From Nocardiaceae bacterium (GTDB lineage Bacteria; Actinomycetota; Actinomycetes; Mycobacteriales; Mycobacteriaceae): a DNA stretch of 45,556 nt. The number at the start of each line of letters is the position of its first letter. Positions within the stretch are counted from its first letter, which is position 1. Below the pieces are notes generated by a model. It was not told the origin of the DNA. It worked only from the letters and a program-made list of their open reading frames with translations, and made no database searches. This document shows positions 1 through 8,241 of this stretch, one piece after another. A program made the position numbers and the translations under genes. The stretch is from NCBI GenBank assembly GCA_021372355.1, contig JAJFUQ010000153.1:1-45556 (forward strand), written 5' to 3'.

Positions 1-674
1 TACGGCGCGTTCGTTTCGATGAGGTCTGCCGACTTGCCGACGTTCTTGACGTGGGACAGAGCCAGCCTGATTTTGTCGTTTTCGATGCGGACGTTCTTGC
101 CCGACTTATTCACCGATGGGACTAGAACGCCGATGTTTCGATTGCGAGCGTAGTTGACGTACCTGACCATGTCGGAGCGCTGGCCTGGGTCGGCGCTCGT
201 GGACGCGTTGTTGATGAGCGCCGCAAGGTACTCAGTTTGGAAGTTGAACTTGAGCCAGAATTCAACGGAACTTATCACCGCATACTCCAGCGCGTGAGAA
301 TTACTAACCGCAATCCCATTCGCATAAAACACATGCGCTTGGCTGTCAACAGTGATGTCGCGGGTCTCCAGGAGCTGCGAGAGCCCCCACAGCGAGAAGG
401 GGTTCGAGAAGATTCCCCAGATGTCGCTTTCACCGGTGTGCGCCGACGAGAACGACATCGAGTAGCCCCACAACACGTAGATGACGCTGACGACGCCCAG
501 GGCGCCGAACGACATCATCATCATGTTCAAAACGGCCCTCGAACGGGACAGGCCTCCGTAGAAGAACGCAAGACCTGGCGTCATCAGAAGAACCAGCGCG
601 GAGCTGATCAGAATCCATGCGGTATCACCAGAGTCGAACGCCGAGAATGACGAATCAGGCAGTGCTAAAACCAC
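1..674 (-). CDS. AmtB N-terminus joined in frame to a DnaE-like segment (partial, runs off the window)
   Basis: A GTG start at 674 follows a strong AAAGGAGGG ribosome site (681-689). The frame stays open for 224 codons to the window edge. Residues 1 to about 95 are a typical ammonium transporter start: GDTAW, ALVLLMTPGLAFFYGG and NMMMMSFGALGVVS, covering the first membrane helices. After the stretch NPFSLWGLSQLL the AmtB pattern is lost. The continuation (SNSHALEYAVIS, EFWLKFNF, TEYLAALINN, then IRLALSHVKNVG) resembles the C-terminal finger/HhH region of bacterial or phage DNA polymerase III alpha, where FNKSHAxAYAxIS, WLKxxYPxEFxAAL and IRxGLxxIKNVG are expected. The DnaE-like part has more A/T than its surroundings. 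AmtB of about 430-480 residues is normal here, next to ftsY, so this copy is truncated. Cause unknown: real rearrangement, phage-derived DNA, or a mis-joined contig end. Confidence 0.7.
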   Translation of the reverse strand, partial: MVLALPDSSFSAFDSGDTAWILISSALVLLMTPGLAFFYGGLSRSRAVLNMMMMSFGALGVVSVIYVLWGYSMSFSSAHTGESDIWGIFSNPFSLWGLSQLLETRDITVDSQAHVFYANGIAVSNSHALEYAVISSVEFWLKFNFQTEYLAALINNASTSADPGQRSDMVRYVNYARNRNIGVLVPSVNKSGKNVRIENDKIRLALSHVKNVGKSADLIETNAP

Positions 675-758
675 TTATTACCCTCCTTTGAACACGCCGA
701 GCATTCGACGTCATGGTCAAAGACTCAGGGGTGGAAGTTTCGTCCAAGGTTCTCGGCT

Positions 759-775
759 GTTTCCACCCGGTTAAC
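759..775 (-). promoter_or_regulatory. candidate GlnR-type nitrogen-control box upstream of amt
   Basis: On the minus strand the site reads GTTAAC, six bases, then GAAAC. This resembles the actinobacterial GlnR half-site pair (gTnAC-n6-GAAAC). It lies about 85 bp upstream of the amt start. Amt genes are classic GlnR or AmtR targets in this group; the binding itself is inferred. The rest of 675-919 holds no supportable gene. Confidence 0.4.
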
Positions 776-919
776 CATGATCGTCGGTTTGTTGCATCTG
801 TGTTTCCTAATGCACAAGCGTCCCGTCGAACGCACGTGAGACATGCAGGTAGAGGGATATTTCGCCACGAAAACGGACATCGCTTGAGAATTGGTGTGAT
901 TCACGCCAAGTAAGATCAG

Positions 920-1534
920 CTAACCGGCCCGTTCCGCGATCTTCAGCGGTGTGACGGGCAGACCCTGCGCAAACGCTCGCTCGACAATAGCGAGTACATC
1001 GATACGCAAATTCTCGGCAATCGCCGGGCTGTGAACCACTCGATTGAAATACGTGACGACGCTCTCGGCGACCACATTATTGATCTTGCTGACCCAGGCC
1101 ACAAGGCGAGACGGGATATCCAGCGGTACGACCAGCGCCTCGACGTCTTCGCGACGCACGGTTTCGACATCGACGATCACAAAGCCCGGACTTTCCAGAA
1201 GCAGGCGCAGACGCGTGTGGGCGATCACCCGGATTTGATACTCGACCTTGGCCGGCACCATGCCCGCACCGCGCAAAGCGACCTTCACGCGGAGGGCGAC
1301 CGGGACGGTCAGATTGACGTCCCAATGCGGGTCATCACTACAGCGCGCACGCACGGTACCGGGAACGCCGCGAGCAGATGCGACCGCCAGCCCGACGGGG
1401 CCGACCGGTGTCGGGTCGACGGTGAAGCTGTCACCCAGGACCTGATTGACCATTCGGGCGACCCGCTCGGGGGCCATCGCCGCACTGAGGATCGACCGTG
1501 CGAAGTCCGAGTGCGACATTTGTGCTGACGCCAT
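920..1534 (-). CDS. conserved-looking hypothetical protein downstream of ftsY
   Basis: This 204-residue protein (from the ATG at 1534) is not one I recognise. It has no signal peptide or membrane helix. The middle, roughly residues 50-150, is rich in alternating hydrophobic residues typical of beta strands (WDVNLTVPVALRVKVAL, VEYQIRVIAH, FVIVDVETV), and the C-terminus looks helical, so a beta-barrel or beta-sandwich binding fold is plausible. The start at 1534 is preferred over one at 1546 because GGAGAG sits just upstream of it and a hairpin covers the 1546 site. It lies 93 bp downstream of ftsY on the same strand and before amt. No function is assigned. Confidence 0.6.
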   Translation of the reverse strand: MASAQMSHSDFARSILSAAMAPERVARMVNQVLGDSFTVDPTPVGPVGLAVASARGVPGTVRARCSDDPHWDVNLTVPVALRVKVALRGAGMVPAKVEYQIRVIAHTRLRLLLESPGFVIVDVETVRREDVEALVVPLDIPSRLVAWVSKINNVVAESVVTYFNRVVHSPAIAENLRIDVLAIVERAFAQGLPVTPLKIAERAG

Positions 1535-1541
1535 CCAGCTC

Positions 1542-1567
1542 TCCATTCCACACCGTTGTGGGATGGA
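1542..1567. promoter_or_regulatory. near-perfect inverted repeat upstream of the 920-1534 gene
   Basis: A 26-bp sequence matches its own reverse complement at 22 positions; the arms are close to TCCATTCCACA and TGTGGGATGGA around a short centre. As RNA it would form a stem of about 10 bp with one mismatch, between the ftsY stop and the next gene's ribosome site. It could be an operator, an RNA-stability hairpin or a weak terminator. There is no T-tract. Confidence 0.45.
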
Positions 1568-1627
1568 GCGAAAATACCCCGGACGTGGTGTCCCTACACG
1601 CCAGACCCGCGCATCCGTTATCGACTC

Positions 1628-2989
1628 TCAGCCGAGCAATGCGTCCACGAATGCCGACGGCTCGAACGGCGCCAGATCGTCCGCACCTTCGCCGAGGCCG
1701 ACGAGCTTCACCGGCACGCCGAGTTCGTGCTGGACCTGGAACACGATGCCGCCCTTGGCGGTGCCGTCGAGCTTGGTCAGCACGACGCCGGAGATATCGA
1801 CGACGTCGGCGAACACGCGCGCCTGCATGAGGCCGTTCTGACCGATCGTGGCGTCGAGGACGAGAAGTACCTCGTCGACGATCGCGCGCTTCTCGATGAC
1901 GCGCTTGACCTTGCCGAGTTCGTCCATGAGCCCGGTCTTCGTGTGCAGTCGACCGGCGGTGTCGATGAGGACGCAGTCGACGCCCTGCTCGATGCCCTTG
2001 GTGACCGCGTCGTACGCGATCGCGGCGGGGTCGCCACCCTCCTTGCCGCGAACGGTGTCGGCACCGACGCGTTCGCCCCAGGTCTGCAGCTGGTCGGCTG
2101 CAGCGGCCCGGAAGGTGTCCGCGGCACCGAGAAGGACCCGGCGGCCATCGGCCACGAGGACGCGCGCCAGCTTGCCCGTGGTCGTCGTCTTTCCCGTGCC
2201 GTTGACACCGACGACGAGCACGATCGACGGATGATCCGCGTGCGGGAGCGCGCGAACCGCGCGGTCGAGCTCGGGGTGCAGCGCCTCGACCAAGACCTCC
2301 TTGAGGAGCGCGCGAGCCTGCGCCGAGTTGCGTACGCCGCGGGCGGCCATCTGCTCGCGCAGCTTCTCGACCACCTGCATCGTCACTGCGGTACCGAGGT
2401 CGGCGATGAGAAGGGTGTCTTCGACTTCCTCCCACGAGTCCTCGTCGAGGTCGCCACCACCGAGAAGTCCGAGGAGGCTCTTTCCGACCGCGTTCTGCGA
2501 ACGCGAGAGGCGACCGCGCAGACGGTCGAGGCGACCATCGGTGGGCTCGATCTCCTCGATGGCGGGAGCGGTGTCGATCTCCGCGGGCACCACCGGCGTC
2601 GTGGTCGGCGCGACCGGCTCACCGAGTTCTTCGAGCGTGATCTCGTGGATCTCACGCTTGTGCTCGACGGGAGCCTTGTGCTCGACCGGGGCCGTCGGCG
2701 CAACGGGAGCTTCCGGCTCTACCGGAGTCTCGACGACCGCTTCGGGTTCGAGAGGAACCTCGACAACCGGCTCGGGTTCCGGCCTCCGCTTCGGCAGCGT
2801 GGCGGTACCGGACCCCTCGCTGAACGAGAAGCCACCGCCCGGCTGGTACTTCGCGGGCTTCTCGATCTCGGGCTTCTCCGGCGCGACCAGAGAGATCCGG
2901 CTCTTTCGGTAGCGGACGAACCCGACGATGAGCACCGTCAGGAGCGCCGCGACGACGACAGCGATGATCAGCCACGTTTGCGTTGTCAC
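1628..2989 (-). CDS. ftsY: signal recognition particle receptor FtsY
   Basis: FtsY is the SRP receptor GTPase that docks ribosome-SRP complexes at the membrane for co-translational insertion. The 453-residue protein starts with a membrane helix (about 7-24), then an acidic Pro/Glu-rich linker (about 35-150), then the NG domain. GTPase motifs are clear: GVNGTGKTTTTGK (about 261), DTAGR, and TKLDGTAKGG near the end. The start is GTG at 2989 with only a weak ribosome site. It lies 38 bp downstream of smc, the smc-ftsY order usual in actinobacteria. Confidence 0.97.
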   Translation of the reverse strand: MTTQTWLIIAVVVAALLTVLIVGFVRYRKSRISLVAPEKPEIEKPAKYQPGGGFSFSEGSGTATLPKRRPEPEPVVEVPLEPEAVVETPVEPEAPVAPTAPVEHKAPVEHKREIHEITLEELGEPVAPTTTPVVPAEIDTAPAIEEIEPTDGRLDRLRGRLSRSQNAVGKSLLGLLGGGDLDEDSWEEVEDTLLIADLGTAVTMQVVEKLREQMAARGVRNSAQARALLKEVLVEALHPELDRAVRALPHADHPSIVLVVGVNGTGKTTTTGKLARVLVADGRRVLLGAADTFRAAAADQLQTWGERVGADTVRGKEGGDPAAIAYDAVTKGIEQGVDCVLIDTAGRLHTKTGLMDELGKVKRVIEKRAIVDEVLLVLDATIGQNGLMQARVFADVVDISGVVLTKLDGTAKGGIVFQVQHELGVPVKLVGLGEGADDLAPFEPSAFVDALLG

Positions 2990-3027
2990 GTCCGCTATCC
3001 AACCATCCCGTCAGATTGCGGGCCCGT

Positions 3028-6000
3028 TCACACCCGTTCCTCGCGCGCGAGCCGCTGCGAGATGACGGTCGTGATGCCGTCGCCGCGCATCGAGACGCCG
3101 TACAGCGCATCGGCGACTTCCATCGTCGGCTTCTGGTGCGTGATGACGATGAGCTGCGATTTCTCGCGCAGTTGCTCGAAGAGGGCGATCAGGCGGCGCA
3201 GGTTCGTGTCGTCGAGTGCGGCTTCGACCTCGTCCATGACATAGAACGGCGACGGCCGGGCACGGAAGATCGCGACGAGGAACGCCACGGCGGTCAGGGA
3301 CTTCTCGCCACCGGACAACAGGGACAGCCGCTTGACCTTCTTGCCCGGCGGCCGAGCCTCGACCTCGATGCCGGTCGTGAGCATGTCACTCGGGTCGGTG
3401 AGCACGAGCCGGCCTTCGCCGCCAGGAAACAGCGTCGTGAAGACGGTCCCGAACTCGCTCTCGACATCCGCGTACGCCTCGGTGAACAGCTGCAGAATCC
3501 GCGCATCGACGTCACTGACGACGTCGAGCAGGTCCTTGCGCGCCTTCTTCACGTCCTCGAGCTGGGTGGACAGGAAGTTATACCGCTCTTCGAGGGCCGC
3601 GAACTCCTCGAGGGCGAGCGGGTTCACCTTGCCGAGCACCTGCAGGTCCGCAGCTGCGCGTTTGGCACGGCGTTCCTGCTCCGCGCGGTTGAACTTCATC
3701 GGCTGCGGAGCCGAGACGATCTCTCCCCTCTCCTTCGCCGCCTCGTACTCGGCGATCTCGAGCGCAGTCGGGGGCAGTGCGACGTCCGGGCCGTACTCGG
3801 CGAGCAGATCGTCCAGCCCGATCCCGAACTGGTCGGAGATCGACGACTCGAGCGTCTCGACCCGCAGAGCGATCTGTGTGCGTGCGAGTTCGTCGCGGTG
3901 TGCGGAGTCCGTGAGCGCGGCTCGGCGGGAGGTCAGCGTCGACACCAGCTTCTCGGCATCGGAATGCAACCTGGTCAGCTCGGCGCGTTTCGCGGCGAGC
4001 ACGTCGCGTTCGCGAGTCGCGGAGGCCAGCAACGCCGACACCCGCGCGGCGAGCTGACCGCCGAAATCCACGACTGCCTGCGCCGATTCGGCCGCGGCAC
4101 GACGGGATCGCTGGGCGTGCTCGGCGCGGGACCGAGCCGCACGTTCGGCGTGCGCCTGCCGACGCAGACCGTCGGCCTTGCCTCGGATCGCGCCGGCACG
4201 TTCCTCCGCGGTTCGCACCGCCAGCCGCGCGTCGAGTTCCGCCGACCGGGCGTCGGAAAGCGCGGCCATCGCGTCGTCGCGCTGCAGGAGCGCTTCCTCG
4301 GCGACCGCCGACGACTCCGGCGCCGCTTGCTCGGCGCGGACTTCGAGGGTCGCGGTCAGTGCTGCGAGTTCATCGAGCACGCGCGATCGATGGTCCTCGA
4401 CCTCGTCGCGCCGCGCTTCCAGCCGGGATACTTCCGCGGCGGCGAGCTCGGCGGCGTTTCGCAGGCGGGACACCTCATGTTCCGCGGCGGTCGCGACGCG
4501 CTGTTGCTCGCGGATCGCGGCTTGCGTGGAGTCGACGGTTTCCCGGAGGTCGACCTGGTCCGAATGTGCTTGTGCGAGCTCGGCAGCCAGACTCTTCGCA
4601 TGCTGTTCAGCGGCACGCAGTGCACGCCGTGCAGCTTCGACCGACTCGCGAACCTCGATCGGACTGGCGGCTCGGTCCGAGCCGCCACGAACCCAGCCTG
4701 CACCGACCACGTCGCCGGCCTTCGTCACTGCGCGCATCCGGGGATGGGCCGAGACGACGTCGATCGCCGAAGGCAGGTCCTCGGCGACGACGACGTCCCC
4801 GATCAGAGCCTCGAGAGTGCCGGACAGCTCTGCCGGACAACGAATTTCATCGAGAAGTCGGTGACTTCCGGAGGGTGGCGATGCTGCGCCCGCAGCCGGG
4901 AACGCGATGACCGCACGTCCGGCTTCGGCCGTTCGAAGGGCACTAACCGCAGTTTGCGCCGAATCCGCGCCGTCGGCGACCATCGCGTCCGCAGCCGTCC
5001 CCAGCGCCGCCGCCACGGCCGCCGCATAGCCCTCGGAAATGTCGAGTTGGTCGGAGAGAAGTCCGGAGACGCCCTCGACCGGGTTTCGAGCGAGCCACTT
5101 CGCCGCGTCCCGCGGAGCCATTCCGACCGCCAGCGCCTCGACCCGCGCGTGCAGCGACGCTACTTCGTGACTCGCCTTTCGCTCGCGATCGCGCAGGAGA
5201 GCGACTCGATCCTTGACCACGCGGAGTTCGGCGATCGCACGTTCGTGCTCCTGGCTCAGGTCGACCGAGGCGGCGTTTGAATCGTCATCGGCAACATAGG
5301 CGGAGTCGTACGCGGCCCGCGCGGTCTCGGCACGCGCGCCAGCCTCTTCGATCGATGCGATCAACCGGTCGAGTTCGCCCTCCATGGCTGTGGCGCGAGC
5401 GCGCAGGGAGTCGACCTGGCCCTCCAAACGGACGAATTCTTCCCGCCGATCCGCCTCGGCCCGGATCGCCGCTACGTGCGCACGCTCAGCATCGCGGGCG
5501 ATTCGCTCGGCATCGGCAAGGTCCTCGGCGACCGCCGAAAGCGCCTCGCGCGCTACGTCGACCGCCTCCTGAAGCGCTTCCTCCTGCATTGCGGCGCGAT
5601 CGGCAGCCGCCTCGAGTTCATCGGGGTCCGGCCCGCTCGGGGCGATCGCAGGCTGCGACAAATGCCGCACCCGCTCGGACGCGACGCGGACCGTTGCATC
5701 GAGCCGGTCGGTCAAGGTCGTCAACCGCGTGGCGAGTGCAGCGGCCTGATCCGATCTCGGAACCACGCCTTCGAGCTGATCCGCCGACAGCAACAGCTGC
5801 TCCGATGCGGATGCGAGCTGTGCCTCGATCTCCGCCTGCTGCTCGCGAATCACCGACTCGCGCTCATCGTGGCCGGCGAGTTCCTTGCGCCGCTGCACGA
5901 GATCGTCGGCCGCGAGCCGCAGCCGGGCGTCGCGCAGATCAGCCTGAATCGTCTGGGCCCGCCGAGCGACCTCGGCCTGCCGTCCCAGCGGCTTGAGCTG

Positions 6001-6600
6001 GCGCCGGAGTTCGGCGGTGAGGTCGGTCAGACGGTTGAGAGTGGCGGCCATCGCGTCGAGCTTGCGAACGGCCTTCTCCTTCCGCCGGCGGTGCTTGAGC
6101 ACGCCGGCGGCTTCCTCGATGAACGCCCGCCGCTCTTCGGGCCGCGATTCGAGGATCGCCGACAGCTGACCCTGCCCGACGATGACGTGCATCTCGCGGC
6201 CGATTCCGGAGTCGCTCAGCAACTCCTGAATGTCGAGCAGGCGGCAACTGTTGCCGTTGATCTCGTACTCACCGGCACCGTCGCGGAACATCCGGCGGGT
6301 GATCGAGACCTCGGTGTATTCGATGGGCAGGGCGCCGTCGGAGTTGTCGATCGTGAGCGTGACCTCGGCGCGGCCCAGCGGGGCGCGGCCAGCGGTGCCC
6401 GCGAAGATGACGTCAGCCATCTTCCCGCCGCGCAGCGCTTTGGCGCCCTGCTCCCCCATGACCCACGTCAACGCGTCGACCACGTTGGACTTACCGGAAC
6501 CGTTTGGTCCGACGACGCACGTGATACCCGGTTCGAATCGAAGAGTCGTCGACGAGGCGAAGGACTTGAAGCCCTTCAGCGTCAGACTCTTCAGATGCAT
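3028..6600 (-). CDS. smc: chromosome segregation protein SMC
   Basis: The ATPase of bacterial condensin, which dimerises and loops DNA for chromosome compaction and segregation. The 1190 residues have the full SMC layout: Walker A GPNGSGKSN (about 32-39), long coiled coil, hinge around 500-650 (VSGLLSDQLDISEGYAAA and following), second coiled coil, ABC signature LSGGEKSLTA and Walker B FYVMDEVEAALDD near the C-terminus. The start MHLKSLTLKGFKSF at 6600 matches the family; upstream in-frame extension overlaps the DUF350 gene and is rejected. Here smc follows a three-gene cassette rather than lying directly after acyP as in M. tuberculosis. Confidence 0.97.
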   Translation of the reverse strand: MHLKSLTLKGFKSFASSTTLRFEPGITCVVGPNGSGKSNVVDALTWVMGEQGAKALRGGKMADVIFAGTAGRAPLGRAEVTLTIDNSDGALPIEYTEVSITRRMFRDGAGEYEINGNSCRLLDIQELLSDSGIGREMHVIVGQGQLSAILESRPEERRAFIEEAAGVLKHRRRKEKAVRKLDAMAATLNRLTDLTAELRRQLKPLGRQAEVARRAQTIQADLRDARLRLAADDLVQRRKELAGHDERESVIREQQAEIEAQLASASEQLLLSADQLEGVVPRSDQAAALATRLTTLTDRLDATVRVASERVRHLSQPAIAPSGPDPDELEAAADRAAMQEEALQEAVDVAREALSAVAEDLADAERIARDAERAHVAAIRAEADRREEFVRLEGQVDSLRARATAMEGELDRLIASIEEAGARAETARAAYDSAYVADDDSNAASVDLSQEHERAIAELRVVKDRVALLRDRERKASHEVASLHARVEALAVGMAPRDAAKWLARNPVEGVSGLLSDQLDISEGYAAAVAAALGTAADAMVADGADSAQTAVSALRTAEAGRAVIAFPAAGAASPPSGSHRLLDEIRCPAELSGTLEALIGDVVVAEDLPSAIDVVSAHPRMRAVTKAGDVVGAGWVRGGSDRAASPIEVRESVEAARRALRAAEQHAKSLAAELAQAHSDQVDLRETVDSTQAAIREQQRVATAAEHEVSRLRNAAELAAAEVSRLEARRDEVEDHRSRVLDELAALTATLEVRAEQAAPESSAVAEEALLQRDDAMAALSDARSAELDARLAVRTAEERAGAIRGKADGLRRQAHAERAARSRAEHAQRSRRAAAESAQAVVDFGGQLAARVSALLASATRERDVLAAKRAELTRLHSDAEKLVSTLTSRRAALTDSAHRDELARTQIALRVETLESSISDQFGIGLDDLLAEYGPDVALPPTALEIAEYEAAKERGEIVSAPQPMKFNRAEQERRAKRAAADLQVLGKVNPLALEEFAALEERYNFLSTQLEDVKKARKDLLDVVSDVDARILQLFTEAYADVESEFGTVFTTLFPGGEGRLVLTDPSDMLTTGIEVEARPPGKKVKRLSLLSGGEKSLTAVAFLVAIFRARPSPFYVMDEVEAALDDTNLRRLIALFEQLREKSQLIVITHQKPTMEVADALYGVSMRGDGITTVISQRLAREERV

Positions 6601-6613
6601 CTCGGTGCGGGAT

Positions 6614-7069
6614 CTACAGAATCGCGACCGAGACGACGAGGCCGAGGGCGAGGTGTGCGGCCGCGACGACCCACGCCTGCGGCCGGAAGTCCTCGGCGGC
6701 GAGCAGGTCGCCGATGTCGAGGCCGACCAGCGATTCCAGCATGCGCACCCCGGCGACCTGAGCGGCAATTCCGATGAGACCGAAGGTCAGGGCGGTCACC
6801 AATCCCTGCCAGAGGGAGTCGCCGCCCGATGCGTAGATCGCCAGAACGACGATCAAAGCCATGGCAACGGTGCCCACAGCCGTGACGAGGACCGCGTTCG
6901 GACGTCCCTCGCGGACGAACTTGCGCAGGTCGCCGGCGGTGGTGAGGTCAACGGCGAAGAATCCGATGATCATCAGCAGAAGGCCGATGATCGCGTAAAG
7001 GACGATCGCTGCGAGACCTCGGCCGAGGTACGCGAAATAGTCCGAGTGCAGCGCGGCAAGGGTGTCCAT
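6614..7069 (-). CDS. DUF350 family membrane protein (YjfL-like)
   Basis: A 151-residue integral membrane protein with about four hydrophobic segments (near 18-42, 60-82, 88-108 and 130-150). The pattern fits DUF350, the family of E. coli YjfL. Its start overlaps the stop of the GspS-like gene by one base (TAATG), so translation is probably coupled. DUF350 proteins recur beside GspS-like ATP-grasp ligases and DUF1190 proteins, as here; they are thought to be the membrane part of that system but the biochemical role is unknown. It ends 13 bp before smc. Confidence 0.8.
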   Translation of the reverse strand: MDTLAALHSDYFAYLGRGLAAIVLYAIIGLLLMIIGFFAVDLTTAGDLRKFVREGRPNAVLVTAVGTVAMALIVVLAIYASGGDSLWQGLVTALTFGLIGIAAQVAGVRMLESLVGLDIGDLLAAEDFRPQAWVVAAAHLALGLVVSVAIL

Positions 7070-8241
7070 TAGTTCTCCGTATCGGGTATGCGGTGCGGCA
7101 CGAAGGCGGCACCGTCATCGGTGATCAGTCCTGCAGTTTCACGAATTCCAAGTCCAGCGGCGTCGTCACCCACGACCCACGCGCCGAGAACCGGACGCAT
7201 CCGGTCGAACACGGGTAGCGGATCGAGCAGTTGGTAGACGAAGCCTTCGGCGCCGTAGATGCCGCCCGTCGCGGTCGTCATACCGGGCCCGACGATCGTG
7301 ATGTTCGCGCCCTCCCGACCGAGCTTGGGTTTGCGCACATATTCGGTGAGTTCGTGCGGATGGTCGAGGTACGCCGGCAGGAGATTCGGGTGCCCCGGGT
7401 ACATCTCCCACAGCACCGCGAGCAGTGCCTTGTTACTGAGCAGCGTCTTCCACAGCGGTTCGAGCCACATGGTGTTCGGCAGGCTGTTGACGACGTTCTT
7501 GCCGAACTCGTCCTCGAGGACCCACTCCCAGGGATACAGCTTGAAGATCGTCTGCATCGGGACCTCTTCGAGGTCGACGAAGCGGTTGAACATGCTGTCC
7601 CAACCGATCTCCTCGACGGGCAGGCCGATGGTGTCGAAGCCCGCTTCGGCCGCCGTCTCCTGGAGGTAGGCGGTCGTCACGTTGTCTTCGCCGCTCTCGT
7701 CGGCCGCAGTCCAGGAGAAGTGGAGGAGGTTCGAGGCGAGCGCTCCGTGCACTTCACGCCAACGATCGACGAGCTTTTCGTGGAGGGAGTTCCACTGGTC
7801 GTCGTCCGGGTGTGTGTCGGTCAGCCAGTGCCACTGGATGATCGAGGCCTCGACCAGAGACGTCGGCGTATCCGCGTTGTATTCGAGCAGCTTCGCCGGA
7901 CTGCGCGCGTCGTACCGAAGGTCGAAACGCCCGTAGATGTGCGGGTCTCCCCGCTTCCACGATTCGGCGATCGGTCCCCAGCTCCACTCCGGCAGTCCGA
8001 AGTCCTTGTACCGCTCGGTCGTGATGACGTGCTCGACCGCGTTCTTGCACATGATGTGCAGGAGCTCGACGTCAGCCTCGAGCGCGAGAATCTCGTCCAT
8101 CTCGAACTCGTAGTGCACCGACTCGTCCCAGTACGGGCGCGGCAAGCCGTCCGCATCACGCGCGGGGACGCCGTAGACGAGCCCCTGTTCCACGATGGTC
8201 GTCTGCCAGCCTTGCCGGGGCTGACTTCTCCTGCGCCGCAT
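7069..8241 (-). CDS. glutathionylspermidine synthase-like ATP-grasp ligase (YjfC/YgiC-like)
   Basis: This 390-residue protein matches the ligase domain of glutathionylspermidine synthase (GspS, PF03738), without the amidase domain of E. coli Gss. Recognisable segments are YWDES near the start, the family block PIAESWKRGDPHIYGRFDLR, LEYNADTPTSLVEA, and a C-terminal ATP-grasp region with LPAYLD, YVRKPKLGREGANI and GIYGAEGFVYQ. Stand-alone members (YjfC, YgiC) are predicted to ligate an amine or amino acid to a peptide; the substrate is unknown. Actinobacteria do not generally make glutathionylspermidine, so that name should not be taken literally. One-base overlaps with both neighbours indicate a single translationally coupled unit. 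Confidence 0.85.
   Translation of the reverse strand: MRRRRSQPRQGWQTTIVEQGLVYGVPARDADGLPRPYWDESVHYEFEMDEILALEADVELLHIMCKNAVEHVITTERYKDFGLPEWSWGPIAESWKRGDPHIYGRFDLRYDARSPAKLLEYNADTPTSLVEASIIQWHWLTDTHPDDDQWNSLHEKLVDRWREVHGALASNLLHFSWTAADESGEDNVTTAYLQETAAEAGFDTIGLPVEEIGWDSMFNRFVDLEEVPMQTIFKLYPWEWVLEDEFGKNVVNSLPNTMWLEPLWKTLLSNKALLAVLWEMYPGHPNLLPAYLDHPHELTEYVRKPKLGREGANITIVGPGMTTATGGIYGAEGFVYQLLDPLPVFDRMRPVLGAWVVGDDAAGLGIRETAGLITDDGAAFVPHRIPDTEN

Noticed and set aside
237..650. Plus-strand 137-codon frame near the left edge
   Set aside because: His/Arg/Asp-rich antisense of the AmtB-like frame, which has a strong ribosome site and clear family motifs.
713..913. Short plus-strand ORF in the amt upstream region
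   Set aside because: No ribosome site or family pattern; the region is better read as the amt control region.
2983..5280. Long plus-strand open frame (765 codons) opposite smc
   Set aside because: Arg/Asp-rich, low-complexity composition typical of antisense frames in high-GC coding DNA; smc on the other strand is complete.
6601..6768. N-terminal extension of smc
   Set aside because: Would overlap DUF350 in another frame; the family begins at MHLKSLTLKG.
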